Source: Chrysopilus asiliformis (lineage: Eukaryota > Arthropoda > Insecta > Diptera > Rhagionidae). From it: 64,000 nt of DNA. Below are positions 11,301-22,407 of the stretch, piece by piece. The translations under genes and the position numbers were made by a program. The notes under the pieces were generated by a model. The model saw only the letters and a program-made list of their open reading frames with translations, was not told the DNA's origin and did no database searches. The first letter of the stretch is position 1. Every line of letters begins with the position of its first letter. The DNA is taken from assembly GCA_964034945.1 (NCBI GenBank), contig OZ035960.1, positions 72,617,445 to 72,681,444 on the forward strand, written 5' to 3'.

Positions 11301-14300
11301 TGACAGACTGACAGACTGACAGACTGACAGACTGACAGACTGACAGACTGACAGACTGACAGACTGACAGACTGACAGACTGACAGACTGACAGACTGAC
11401 AGACTGACAGACTGACAGACTGACAGACTGACAGACTGACAGACTGACAGACTGACAGACTGACAGACTGACAGACTGACAGACTGACAGACTGACAGAC
11501 TGACAGACTGACAGACTGACAGACTGACAGACTGACAGACTGACAGACTGACAGACTGACAGACTGACAGACTGACAGACTGACAGACTGACAGACTGAC
11601 AGACTGACAGACTGACAGACTGACAGACTGACAGACTGACAGACTGACAGACTGACAGACTGACAGACTGACAGACTGACAGACTGACAGACTGACAGAC
11701 TGACAGACTGACAGACTGACAGACTGACAGACTGACAGACTGACAGACTGACAGACTGACAGACTGACAGACTGACAGACTGACAGACTGACAGACTGAC
11801 AGACTGACAGACTGACAGACTGACAGACTGACAGACTGACAGACTGACAGACTGACAGACTGACAGACTGACAGACTGACAGACTGACAGACTGACAGAC
11901 TGACAGACTGACAGACTGACAGACTGACAGACTGACAGACTGACAGACTGACAGACTGACAGACTGACAGACTGACAGACTGACAGACTGACAGACTGAC
12001 AGACTGACAGACTGACAGACTGACAGACTGACAGACTGACAGACTGACAGACTGACAGACTGACAGACTGACAGACTGACAGACTGACAGACTGACAGAC
12101 TGACAGACTGACAGACTGACAGACTGACAGACTGACAGACTGACAGACTGACAGACTGACAGACTGACAGACTGACAGACTGACAGACTGACAGACTGAC
12201 AGACTGACAGACTGACAGACTGACAGACTGACAGACTGACAGACTGACAGACTGACAGACTGACAGACTGACAGACTGACAGACTGACAGACTGACAGAC
12301 TGACAGACTGACAGACTGACAGACTGACAGACTGACAGACTGACAGACTGACAGACTGACAGACTGACAGACTGACAGACTGACAGACTGACAGACTGAC
12401 AGACTGACAGACTGACAGACTGACAGACTGACAGACTGACAGACTGACAGACTGACAGACTGACAGACTGACAGACTGACAGACTGACAGACTGACAGAC
12501 TGACAGACTGACAGACTGACAGACTGACAGACTGACAGACTGACAGACTGACAGACTGACAGACTGACAGACTGACAGACTGACAGACTGACAGACTGAC
12601 AGACTGACAGACTGACAGACTGACAGACTGACAGACTGACAGACTGACAGACTGACAGACTGGCAGACTGGCAGACTGGCAGACTGGCAGACTGACAGAC
12701 TGGCAGACTGACAGACTGACAGACTGACAGACTGACAGACTGACAGACTGACAGACTGACAGACTGACAGACTGACAGACTGACAGACTGACAGACTGAC
12801 AGACTGACAGACTGACAGACTGACAGACTGACAGACTGACAGACTGACAGACTGAACAGACTGACAGACTGACAGACTGACAGACTGACAGACTGACAGA
12901 CTGACAGACTGACAGACTGACAGACTGACAGACTGACAGACTGACAGACTGACAGACTGACAGACTGACAGACTGACAGACTGACAGACTGACAGACTGA
13001 CAGACTGACAGACTGACAGACTGACAGACTGACAGACTGACAGACTGACAGACTGACAGACTGACAGACTGACAGACTGACAGACTGACAGACTGACAGA
13101 CTGACAGACTGACAGACTGACAGACTGACAGACTGACAGACTGACAGACTGACAGACTGACAGACTGACAGACTGACAGACTGACAGACTGACAGACTGA
13201 CAGACTGACAGACTGACAGACTGACAGACTGACAGACTGACAGACTGACAGACTGACAGACTGACAGACTGACAGACTGACAGACTGACAGACTGACAGA
13301 CTGACAGACTGACAGACTGACAGACTGACAGACTGACAGACTGACAGACTGACAGACTGACAGACTGACAGACTGACAGACTGACAGACTGACAGACTGA
13401 CAGACTGACAGACTGACAGACTGACAGACTGACAGACTGACAGACTGACAGACTGACAGACTGACAGACTGACAGACTGACAGACTGACAGACTGACAGA
13501 CTGACAGACTGACAGACTGACAGACTGACAGACTGACAGACTGACAGACTGACAGACTGACAGACGACAGACTGACAGACTGACAGACTGACAGACTGAC
13601 AGACTGACAGACTGACAGACTGACAGACTGACAGACTGACAGACTGACAGACTGACAGACTGACAGACTGACAGACTGACAGACTGACAGACTGACAGAC
13701 TGACAGACTGACAGACTGACAGACTGACAGACTGACAGACTGACAGACTGACAGACTGACAGACTGACAGACTGACAGACTGACAGACTGACAGACTGAC
13801 AGACTGACAGACTGACAGACTGACAGACTGACAGACTGACAGACTGACAGACTGACAGACTGACAGACTGACAGACTGACAGACTGACAGACTGACAGAC
13901 TGACAGACTGACAGACTGACAGACTGACAGACTGACAGACTGACAGACTGACAGACTGACAGACTGACAGACTGACAGACTGACAGACTGACAGACTGAC
14001 AGACTGACAGACTGACAGACTGACAGACTGACAGACTGACAGACTGACAGACTGACAGACTGACAGACTGACAGACTGACAGACTGACAGACTGACAGAC
14101 TGACAGACTGACAGACTGACAGACTGACAGACTGACAGACTGACAGACTGACAGACTGACAGACTGACAGACTGACAGACTGACAGACTGACAGACTGAC
14201 AGACTGACAGACTGACAGACTGACAGACTGACAGACTGACAGACTGACAGACTGACAGACTGACAGACTGACAGACTGACAGACTGACAGACTGACAGAC

Positions 14301-16324
14301 TGACAGACTGACAGACTGACAGACTGACAGACTGACAGACTGACAGACTGACAGACTGACAGACTGACAGACTGACAGACTGACAGACTGACAGACTGAC
14401 AGACTGACAGACTGACAGACTGACAGACTGACAGACTGACAGACTGACAGACTGACAGACTGACAGACTGACAGACTGACAGACTGACAGACTGACAGAC
14501 TGACAGACTGACAGACTGACAGACTGACAGACTAACAGACTGACAGACTGACAGACTGACAGACTGACAGACTGACAGACTGACAGACTGACAGACTGAC
14601 AGACTGACAGACTGACATACTGACAGACTGACAGACTGACAGACTGACAGACTGACAGACTGACAGACTGACAGACTGACAGACTGACAGACTGACAGAC
14701 TGACAGACTGACAGACTGACAGACTGACAGACTGACAGACTGACAGACTGACAGACTGACAGACTGACAGACTGACAGACTGACAGACTGACAGACTGAC
14801 AGACTGACAGACTGACAGACTGACAGACTGACAGACTGACAGACTGACAGACTGACAGACTGACAGACTGACAGACTGACAGACTGACAGACTGACAGAC
14901 TGACAGACTGACAGACTGACAGACTGACAGACTGACAGACTGACAGACTGACAGACTGACAGACTGACAGACTGACAGACTGACAGACTGACAGACTGAC
15001 AGACTGACAGACTGACAGACTGACAGACTGACAGACTGACAGACTGACAGACTGACAGACTGACAGACTGACAGACTGACAGACTGACAGACTGACAGAC
15101 TGACAGACTGACAGACTGACAGACTGACAGACTGACAGACTGACAGACTGACAGACTGACAGACTGACAGACTGACAGACTGACAGACTGACAGACTGAC
15201 AGACTGACAGACTGACAGACTGACAGACTGACAGACTGACAGACTGACAGACTGACAGACTGACAGACTGACAGACTGACAGACTGACTGACTGACAGAC
15301 TGACAGACTGACAGACTGACAGACTGACAGACTGACAGACTGACAGACTGACAGACTGACAGACTGACAGACTGACAGACTGACAGACTGACAGACTGAC
15401 AGACTGACAGACTGACAGACTGACAGACTGACAGACTGACAGACTGACAGACTGACAGACTGACAGACTGACAGACTGACAGACTGACAGACTGACAGAC
15501 TGACAGACTGACAGACTGACAGACTGACAGACTGACAGACTGACAGACTGACAGACTGACAGACTGACAGACTGACAGACTGACAGACTGACAGACTGAC
15601 AGACTGACAGACTGACAGACTGACAGACTGACAGACTGACAGACTGACAGACTGACAGACTGACAGACAGACTGACAGACTGACAGACTGACAGACTGAC
15701 AGACTGACAGACTGACAGACTGACAGACTGACAGACTGACAGACTGACAGACTGACAGACTGACAGACTGACAGACTGACAGACTGACAGACTGACAGAC
15801 TGACAGACTGACAGACTGACAGACTGACAGACTGACAGACTGACAGACTGACAGACTGACAGACTGACAGACTGACAGACTGACAGACTGACAGACTGAC
15901 AGACTGACAGACTGACAGACTGACAGACTGACAGACTGACAGACTGACAGACTGACAGACTGACAGACTGACAGACTGACTGACAGACTGACAGACTGAC
16001 AGACTGACAGACTGACAGACTGACAGACTGACAGACTGACAGACTGACAGACTGACAGACTGACAGACAGACTGACAGACTGACAGACTGACAGACTGAC
16101 AGACTGACAGACTGACAGACTGACAGACTGACAGACTGACAGACTGACAGACTGACAGACTGACAGACTGACAGACTGACAGACTGACAGACTGACAGAC
16201 TGACAGACTGACAGACTGACAGACTGACAGACTGACAGACTGACAGACTGACAGACTGACAGACTGACAGACTGACAGACTGACAGACTGACAGACAGAC
16301 TGACAGACTGACAGACTGACAGAC
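5389..16324. repeat. Satellite array 1, 8-bp unit CAGACTGA
   Basis: About 10.9 kb of nearly perfect head-to-tail CAGACTGA. Exceptions are a CAGGCTGA block (7619-8478), a few CTGGCAGA-type units (about 12661-12702), a one-base insertion near 12855, a one-base deletion near 13565, point changes near 14534, 14618 and 15289, and several 4-bp half-unit changes between 15660 and 16300. The unit has no stop codon on the minus strand in any frame, so very long Ser/Val/Leu/Cys/Gln frames appear there and are meaningless. The plus strand has a stop every 24 bases. Confidence 0.99.
7619..8478. repeat. Homogenised variant block CAGGCTGA inside array 1
   Basis: About 107 consecutive units carry an A-to-G change at the fourth base. 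Only a few revert (7659, 7795), and one has C (7723). Both edges are abrupt. A block like this indicates local expansion of one mutated unit by unequal exchange or replication slippage. Confidence 0.97.
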
Positions 16325-16844
16325 TGTGATGGCCAACGAAAAGACCATCACATTCCTTTCCCACGACTGGCTGATTCAATCGCGATACAAAACGTCTCAA
16401 ATTGCAGTAGACGTGATGTGACGCGATTGAGTCAGCATAAAGCGAGTAAACAACCACTTCATCTGACAAGTGCATGAGTTCGGTCGCGACGCCTAAACAG
16501 TTCTAAATACAGAACTGATAAGAACGACGCGACCGACTCAGCATTTTTTCGAAGCGTTGGTTGCTGCTGGCGACTACGGCCGGTTGAGTGGAGTTTTTCA
16601 GTCATAATTGTGGTATGACGGAGTTCAGTCGTAATTGTGGTATGACGGAGTTCAGTCGTAATTGTGGTATGACGGCGTTCGCAAGAGCAAAGTTAACTAA
16701 TAAATATGTTTTTTTTTCTATTTGAAACGATCAAACTAGTGTAATAATTCGTTTTTTTAAATAAAAAGTTAAATTCAATTGTGTTGTTTTACTGTTACAA
16801 AAGTGCTCCCGATCCAATTCAAAACAAAAACTCGGACCACAACA
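16325..16844 (+). repeat. 5' LTR of copy A (520 bp)
   Basis: It matches the 3' LTR at 23468-23899 from TGTGATGG through CCACAACA. It carries an extra 88 bp, around three tandem copies of a 25-bp tcagtcgtaattgtggtatg phrase (about 16599-16675), and has ctaaat/gataag where the 3' LTR has ctaatt/gattag. AATAAA-type motifs (about 16702 and 16763) precede the 3' end. A strong hairpin occupies 16476-16539. Confidence 0.93.
16476..16539. other. Nested hairpin in the LTR
   Basis: The outer stem pairs 16476-16488 (gagttcggtcgcg) with 16528-16539 (cgcgaccgactc), with a single bulged T. The inner stem pairs CAGTTCT (16498-16504) with AGAACTG (16511-16517). It is present in all four LTRs of the two copies. 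The paired changes in the 3' LTR (aaat to aatt, ataa to atta) lie in the loop and spacer and leave the stems intact. Confidence 0.75.
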
Positions 16845-16846
16845 TT

Positions 16847-16960
16847 TGGCGCAGCCGGAAAAGCCGCTGCCGCCAATTGGCGCAGCCGAAAAAGGGGCTG
16901 CCGCCATTTGGCGCAGCCGGAAAAGGGGCTGCCGACATTTGGCAGCCGGCCAAAAAGGCC
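16847..16960 (+). promoter_or_regulatory. Primer-binding-site region with triplicated motif
   Basis: TGGCGCAGCCGG begins 2 nt after the 5' LTR. It resembles the tRNA-Ser primer site TGGCGCAGTCGG used by several insect gypsy elements but diverges after 12 nt. The motif recurs twice more, at about 16878 and 16909, with a shorter fourth version near 16939. Each copy is followed by a gctgcc block that can pair back onto ggcgcagcc, so the leader can form consecutive hairpins. Roles in priming or packaging are inference. Confidence 0.6.
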
Positions 16961-17105
16961 AAAAAGAGAGTGAAAAAAAATAGTGAAAACGTAAAAAACA
17001 AAAAAAAAGTGAGTGAAAAGTGTAAGAGTGTGAGAACAAAAAGTGTAAGAACAACTTGTAGCCGAATCGGGAAGAACAGCGAGGGAGAAAATAGCAAAGT
17101 AAACG

Positions 17106-17281
17106 GTAAGTACAAACAATATGTTACTTATAAATGACTTCTTTTTGTAACCTTCTGTTGTTCGCTTCGATCACATTTCGAATCGAATTCGTTCTTAAAT
17201 CAATTTAAACATATTTGCTCGACTCTCCTTCCTTCCCATAAATTAAAAACTCAACAAAACACCTCGAATTAATCGCTTCAG
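17106..17281 (+). other. Possible leader intron of the LARD transcript
   Basis: A consensus donor (acG|GTAAGTAC at 17106) is followed 176 bp later by a plausible acceptor (cgcttcAG at 17280-17281), with AT-rich sequence between. An ATG follows at 17303. That frame closes after 11 codons at TAA 17336-17338, so if this was the gag start it is now dead. Predicted from signals only. Confidence 0.35.
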
Positions 17282-17302
17282 GAATAATCAAGTACTTTAA
17301 AT

Positions 17303-18835
17303 ATGACCTCGACTGTAATCGATCAAGAACTTGCCTAACGCCAGGCTTTTAGCGAAGACGCAAACATTATCTAGATATTTTCCATGATTGCATAAATCAA
17401 GGCGTGCGATTTCATTAACGCCTATTCTATATTTTTTTGTGTGGAACGTTTTTTTTTGTGTGGCAAATCAATTTAAATTTAATCCATCAAGCTTGTTGAC
17501 ATATTTATCTGTTTCGGAAAAACGAATGAATTGGAAATGAAGAATTTTTGACAATAGTTACAAAATTTAACGAAGATAGCGTCGAATTCTAAGAATTTAA
17601 ATATTTTGTTTTTAAAATTATTCAGTGATTTGAACTCTATATTTTTTTTGTGGAACGTGAATTTGAAGTTCTGAGGTTCATTGAGAAATCTGACGATTTA
17701 TGTATAACGTAACAGTTATTTTGAATTATTTAGCGTTTCCGGTTTTTCCGATTTCTTTGAGTAAGTCATAAAGCCGTCATGTAAAGATTTCGCAAACATT
17801 GATTTCGGAACACAAAAGGATCAGCAACTAGACAGTTACCAATGCTGACCAATAAGTTCGCATCGCAAGTTATTTCGGCTACAAAGAACAAACTACTTGA
17901 CGATTTAAATTCGCGCAATCTCAAGTTATTGCTCAATGTACAATCGTAACAAGGATCTCCAGTAATAATGATACAAAACAATATGATGAATTAATTTTGA
18001 TGAATAATCAAAAAGTTTAAGATTTTTTTTTAAGACTGAAAAGGGATTGGTGTTAGAAAAAAATAAATACAAAATTTAATTTGCAATACCACGAACGACG
18101 AGATATGCCTTTTCAAATATCTGGTGTATATTTTTTCCTGCATCTGCAAATTGCAACTCACGAAATCCTATTTAATCTGTATAAAAAAAAAAATGCTTTT
18201 AAAAAAAAAATAATATACATACAATATAATATCATATATTTACATGAATTCTTGAAGAATTTGATTACTTCATTTGGTTCGAAAGTTTTTCTTAATTCGT
18301 CCCTCGCAATTCCTTCATTTTTTATGAAATTTACTAACAAATAATTAAAATTATCGAAAAACCGAAGAACTTGGAAACATAAATGACAATTACAAAAAGG
18401 TTGCGTCACAGATTGTTTTTTTTTAAGATATTAAGCAAATTGTGTTGGTTTTACTCCTTTTAGGATTGAAATTTAATATAAAAAACATTAAACGGCAACA
18501 TATAATACCAGAAATTTGAAATCTAATAAAAAAAAAAGTATTGGAATATTTGTAATAATTCGCATTTATTAAATTCTAATCCAAATTGTATTGGAATTTT
18601 GTCTAATAGAATTTTTGGATTGAAAAGTACTCCAGGATTTTTTGCCGTGTACGGTATAGAATCCCATGTTATATTATGTTAATAGTTTTATTATTTGTGT
18701 TTTTTTTCCCCTTCGCTTTCACTTTATCGATATTTTCCTTCGCTATTCTGGAAGGATTTCGTCTTGCATCAAATATTACGTTTAATTTAAATTACTAAAT
18801 CTTAAAATATTTAAAAGTTTTTTTTTGAAATTCGA
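17303..18835 (+). pseudogene. Decayed former coding region of the LARD, copy A
   Basis: Short coding-like patches broken by stops and A/T runs occur here. They include the 11-codon frame at 17303-17338 and an open patch at about 17843-17949 (Leu/Lys/Asn-rich, stopping TAA). No gag or pol motif is recognised, so assignment as former gag is inferred from position after the leader only. The rest of 17950-18835 is AT-rich with nothing visible. Confidence 0.3.
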
Positions 18836-19028
18836 GTGTTAACCGAACCCACAACATTTTTCAATGATAGGTGGTTTCTGCGAACAAGTGGGCCTTATTG
18901 TGCACACAAAAACCATATACTAAGGTGTGCTACCACCACAGGCCTATGCCTGAACCAGAAAAAAATAATAAAAACTGAAAAATCCAGAATTTTAAACAGG
19001 AAAAACAGTCGAAACTTAAAATAAAAAA

Positions 19029-19130
19029 ATGGAATCTATCGCACTCGCGTTGTCCTGTGTTGGAGGCCACAAAACGGCTTTGACCGTCTCCACCCCGGAA
19101 AAGAGGAGGGACACTGTGCATCGATAAAAT
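19029..19130 (+). CDS. Small unknown ORF (33 codons)
   Basis: A GC-balanced ATG frame lies in otherwise AT-rich DNA: it begins MESIALALSCVGGHKTA and ends at TAA after a basic KRRDTVHR tail. It looks like a piece of a coding exon, but I recognise no family. An identical copy is at 29721-29822 in copy B. Confidence 0.2.
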
Positions 19131-19242
19131 TATCAGAAATCTACCACAATTTTAACAACGCTCAATTTTGTTGTTTTTTTTAAATGGTTGTGGCCATCGA
19201 TGAAGTTGAATAAAATTAAATAAAATTAATTGCCGCATATCT

Positions 19243-19835
19243 GCCTCTGAGACCTCCGTAATGTCCGAGGTACAAGCAGCCCCTGAAGTCTCTGCCCCTG
19301 ATACCCCTGTCTCAGCCCCTGTATCTGCCTCTGAGACCTCCGTAATGTCCGAGGTACAAGCAGCCCCTGAAGTCTCTGCCCCTGATACCCCTGTCTCAGC
19401 CCCTGTATCTGCCTCTGAGACCTCCGTAATGTCCGAGGTACAAGCAGCCCCTGAAGTCTCTGCCCCTGATACCCCTGTCTCAGCCCCTGTATCTGCCTCT
19501 GAGACCTCCGTAATGTCCGAGGTACAAGCAGCCCCTGAAGTCTCTGCCCCTGATACCCCTGTCTCAGCCCCTGTATCTGCCTCTGAGACCTCCGTAATGT
19601 CCGAGGTACAAGCAGCCCCTGAAGTCTCTGCCCCTGATACCCCTGTCTCAGCCCCCGTCTCTGCCCCTGATACCCCTGTCTCAGCCCCTGATACCCCTGT
19701 CTCAGCCCCTGATACCCCTGTCTCAGCCTCTGTCTCTGCCCCTGATACCCCTGTCTCAGCCCCTGTATCTGCCTCTGAGACCTCCGTAATGTCCGAGGTA
19801 CAAGCAGCCCCTGAAGTCTCTGCCCCCGATACCAA
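19243..19835. repeat. 84-bp minisatellite in copy A
   Basis: Tandem 84-bp units (starts at 19243, 19327, 19411, 19495 and so on) are followed by a run of a 21-bp sub-unit encoding Ala-Pro-Asp-Thr-Pro-Val-Ser, then one more long unit. Period 84 is a multiple of three and the unit is GC-rich, so one plus frame and two minus frames stay open through the whole block. Confidence 0.95.
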
Positions 19836-19869
19836 GCAGAATAAAACAAAAACCTTAACCAGTGTATAA
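19261..19869 (+). CDS. Repeat-encoded Pro/Ala/Ser-rich ORF, 202 aa, copy A
   Basis: A sense-strand frame from ATG 19261 to TAA 19867-19869. It is built from 28-residue repeats starting MSEVQAAPEVSAPDTPVSAP plus 7-residue APDTPVS sub-repeats, and has a short unique tail (KQNKTKTLTSV). The frame is also open upstream to about 19210. It has no known domain and would be a low-complexity, probably disordered chain. It lies in the middle of a non-autonomous LTR element and in its sense orientation. It may be an accidental frame through a minisatellite, because minus frames are open too. Identical copy at 29953-30561. Confidence 0.3.
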   Translation: MSEVQAAPEVSAPDTPVSAPVSASETSVMSEVQAAPEVSAPDTPVSAPVSASETSVMSEVQAAPEVSAPDTPVSAPVSASETSVMSEVQAAPEVSAPDTPVSAPVSASETSVMSEVQAAPEVSAPDTPVSAPVSAPDTPVSAPDTPVSAPDTPVSASVSAPDTPVSAPVSASETSVMSEVQAAPEVSAPDTKQNKTKTLTSV

Positions 19870-20251
19870 TAGTGAAAACTATTACTTACAACTAGGTTCA
19901 AACTTCAAAAAAAAAAAAAAATCGTTTGAATTAGCGCGCCACAACTTATGAATAAAAAAACGTGAATGGTTTCTACCTCATGGCTCAAGGCATTGCCTTT
20001 GCCCATGGTTTGGAGTACTTTTATTTATTGCGATTCAATAAAATCTTCCTCGAGTTTTCAAGGCACTTCTTTCACGTCTGAATAATCTTTGCAGACGATA
20101 TTGCGATGTTGTTTCAAGGAATTACTTTTTCCCATATACATCAAGGGGGATATTTATCATTATCATTGTAGTTTTTTTTTATTCAAACTTTAAAAAAAAA
20201 AAGAAAAGAGTTTTCGTGAACTCTAAATTAGCGTATTAACGTTTAATAAAC

Positions 20252-20520
20252 GGACCACAACATTTGGACCTCCCATTTCGGAGGTCTAGTTGTAAAAGCA
20301 TCTGCCTGGTCACTCGATACATAAAAATTACTATTGTAAAATACTTTGTAAATACGGCTCAAAATAAAATATCTATCTATTTTTTCGTTCGAGGCCCAGA
20401 ACGAGCAATCCGAAATAGATCAGGAAAACGCATCGGAAGCGTCGTCCCAAGCTGCCTCAAACAAGTGAGGACGACGAAGACCCTTGTTCGTCAAAATGAC
20501 CCCTCATTTTAATTCTCTCC
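20252..20520 (+). other. Second LTR-end/leader-like junction inside the LARD
   Basis: CGGACCACAACATTTGG at about 20251 repeats, over 17 bp, the junction of the element's own 5' LTR end and first internal bases (16833-16849). It is followed by a perfect 7-bp hairpin (gacctcc/ggaggtc). Further on is a coding-like stretch of about 24 codons (acidic, Glu/Gln/Ser/Ala-rich, about 20394-20468) ending in TGA. This could be a relic leader and gag start from a related element incorporated into this one. Confidence 0.4.
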
Positions 20521-20589
20521 GTTGAATGGCTTTCATATTTCTCCTTAAAACTTCTGTTTAAAATGGTTTACTGAGCAATTTACCTTTTC

Positions 20590-21460
20590 TTTTGAAATCC
20601 TTTTCCTCGAGTTTAAAAGCCGATTTTAAAAAAAAAGTTCCTAAATCCAACTGTCCTGAAAGTCTTTCGGAAATCTCAAGTAAGTTTTCGGGAAATTCGG
20701 AAATGTCTGACCAAAATGAACACCACATGCCTCGTGCAATTGGTTTAAGAAAAAAAAACCCTGGATTGAAATTATAAAGTCTTCCTCAAATCTAAGACTA
20801 TGTTATAGTTTTGCCTTCCTTGCCATTAAAATTAGCCGCTAGAAATCCTTTTCCTCGATCCTGAAAGTCTTTCGGAAATCTCATGTAAGTTTTCGGGAAA
20901 TTCGGAAATGTCTGACCAAAATGAACACCACATGCCTCGTGCAATTGGTTTAAGAAAAAAAAACCCTGGATTGAAATTATAAAGTCTTCCTCAAATCTAA
21001 GACTATGTTATAGTTTTGCCTTCCTTGCCATTAAAATTAGCCGCTAGAAATCCTTTTCCTCGATCCTGAAAGTCTTTCGGAAATCTCATGTAAGTTTTCG
21101 GGAAATTCGGAAATGTCTGACCAAAATGAACACCACATGCCTCGTGCAATTGGTTTAAGAAAAAAAAACCCTGGATTGAAATTATAAAGTCTTCCTCAAA
21201 TCTAAGACTATGTTATAGTTTTGCCTTCCTTGCCATTAAAATTAGCCGCTAGAAATCCTTTTCCTCGATCCTGAAAGTCTTTCGGAAATCTCATGTAAGT
21301 TTTCGGGAAATTCGGAAATGTCTGACCAAAATGAACACCACATGCCTCGTGCAATTGGTTTAAAAAAAAAGAAAACCTGGATTGAAAATATAAAGTTTTC
21401 TTCAAATCTAAGACTATGTTATAGTTTTGCCTTCCTTACCATTAAAACTAGCCACTTGTT
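20590..21460. repeat. 205-bp tandem repeat, four units, copy A
   Basis: The phrase tcctgaaagtctttcgg recurs at 20654, 20859, 21064 and 21269, a constant 205-bp period. Each unit contains ttcggaaatgtctgacc and caccacatgcctcgtgc. The last unit is slightly diverged. In copy B the first unit is 19 bp shorter. Confidence 0.95.
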
Positions 21461-21881
21461 CTATTGATGATTCTTGACATACCACGCGTATGGACGGCCT
21501 TCATAATCCTTCGGTGATTGGTCGAGAAGATCCTTTATCCTAACTGATAACGATATTCACAAACATGTTGTCGAGGTTTTGCTAATGTTTCAAAATTGTG
21601 CAATCACATACTGATTGATATTTTTTTTCTCCAAAAGGAATGTTTTGTTATGAATTCGGAAATGTCAAAAAAAAAAAACACCACATGCAGATAATTTTCA
21701 TATTTTTCCATTATTCCTTCATTATTTTTATTCTTTATATTCATTGTATTCTCATACCGGTGGCGCCAATATGAGAATACTATGAGAATATTTTCTTATA
21801 ATTTCACACTTATCAAACTTAACCGTACGATTTTTTTTCATAAGTGTATTTTTAATTTACCTTAATAAAATTCTTAATTAT

Positions 21882-22061
21882 ATGCACCAGTCTAACCAAA
21901 CTTTCCAAGCAATTTCTTTCGCAGACAACGGACGACAAGAAATCCTACAACACTATATTGCCAGACGCTATACTTCGAACAACAAGCAGTATATATACAA
22001 AAAAAAAAAATTTTTTTTTTCAACATATCGAACACCACTAATATGTGCTTTGTTTCGGTAG
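21882..22061 (+). CDS. Unknown 59-codon ORF upstream of the Abi fragment
   Basis: An ATG frame starting MHQSNQTFQAISFADNG, with natural-looking composition for about 40 codons. It then runs through an A12/T10 tract to TAG at 22059-22061. It is in the same reading frame as the start of the Abi-like fragment at 22197, with stops in between, so the two may once have been one coding region. No family recognised. Same sequence in copy B at 32555-32734. Confidence 0.25.
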   Translation: MHQSNQTFQAISFADNGRQEILQHYIARRYTSNNKQYIYKKKKFFFSTYRTPLICALFR

Positions 22062-22196
22062 GTGGGACGCCCGTACGTTGCATCGGCATCATGAGAGCGG
22101 CCTTCGCCAGCGTGGAAGAGCGCCGAATTCCCTTCACACTACAAGATATCAGTCGTCCGCAAAACGTCAACTTAAGCCCAATTAACACCGACAGTA

Positions 22197-22407
22197 CCTG
22201 GTGATCAAAATTTGCCGGGATGGCCTCCAAAGGACCACATCGAGATATTTTTCACCATTGGCAACTACTATGCGGACAAGGACATACTCCGTTCCCGGGA
22301 GATCTCACTATGTCCGTGCTCAAAAAGAATGATGATGGATGGTGGGAGAGTGTCAGAGACGACGTTACCGACTATTTCCTGGTAAGGACGTTGAACCATG
22401 CTTTTAG
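22197..22407 (+). pseudogene. Abi: Captured Abi (Abl interactor) C-terminal SH3 fragment, copy A
   Basis: Read across frames, this segment matches the end of insect Abi in order. First comes a linker-like LPGWPPKDHIE (family: DWVPKNYIE), then YYADKD (RT-loop region). After a frame change comes LKKNDDGWWES (the SH3 n-Src/distal segment with its paired Trp), and after another frame change LFPGKDVEPC (family: GLFPGNYVEPC) and a stop. Abi links Abl kinase signalling to the WAVE actin-regulatory complex. The SH3 binds proline-rich partners. At least two frameshifts and several substitutions mean it makes no functional domain. Lying between the LTRs, it was probably picked up from a host transcript. 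The identification rests on remembered family sequence. Confidence 0.72.

Noticed and set aside
5389..16324. CRISPR-like array
   Set aside because: The 8-bp units are contiguous, without spacers, and the context is eukaryotic.
5222..16351. 3709-codon minus-strand frame of Ser/Val/Leu/Cys/Gln repeats
   Set aside because: It is the satellite read on the strand that has no stop codons. An 8-bp unit gives the same eight codons in every frame, so it is not a protein gene.
16775..17137. ORFs of about 100 codons in the LARD leader on both strands
   Set aside because: They arise from the repeated ggcgcagcc motifs and purine-rich leader. No domain, and a primer-site/leader explanation is sufficient.
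19152..19901. Minus-strand 249- and 207-codon frames over the minisatellite
   Set aside because: Both stay open only because the 84-bp unit is a multiple of three and lacks stops. They are antisense to the element and have no domain.
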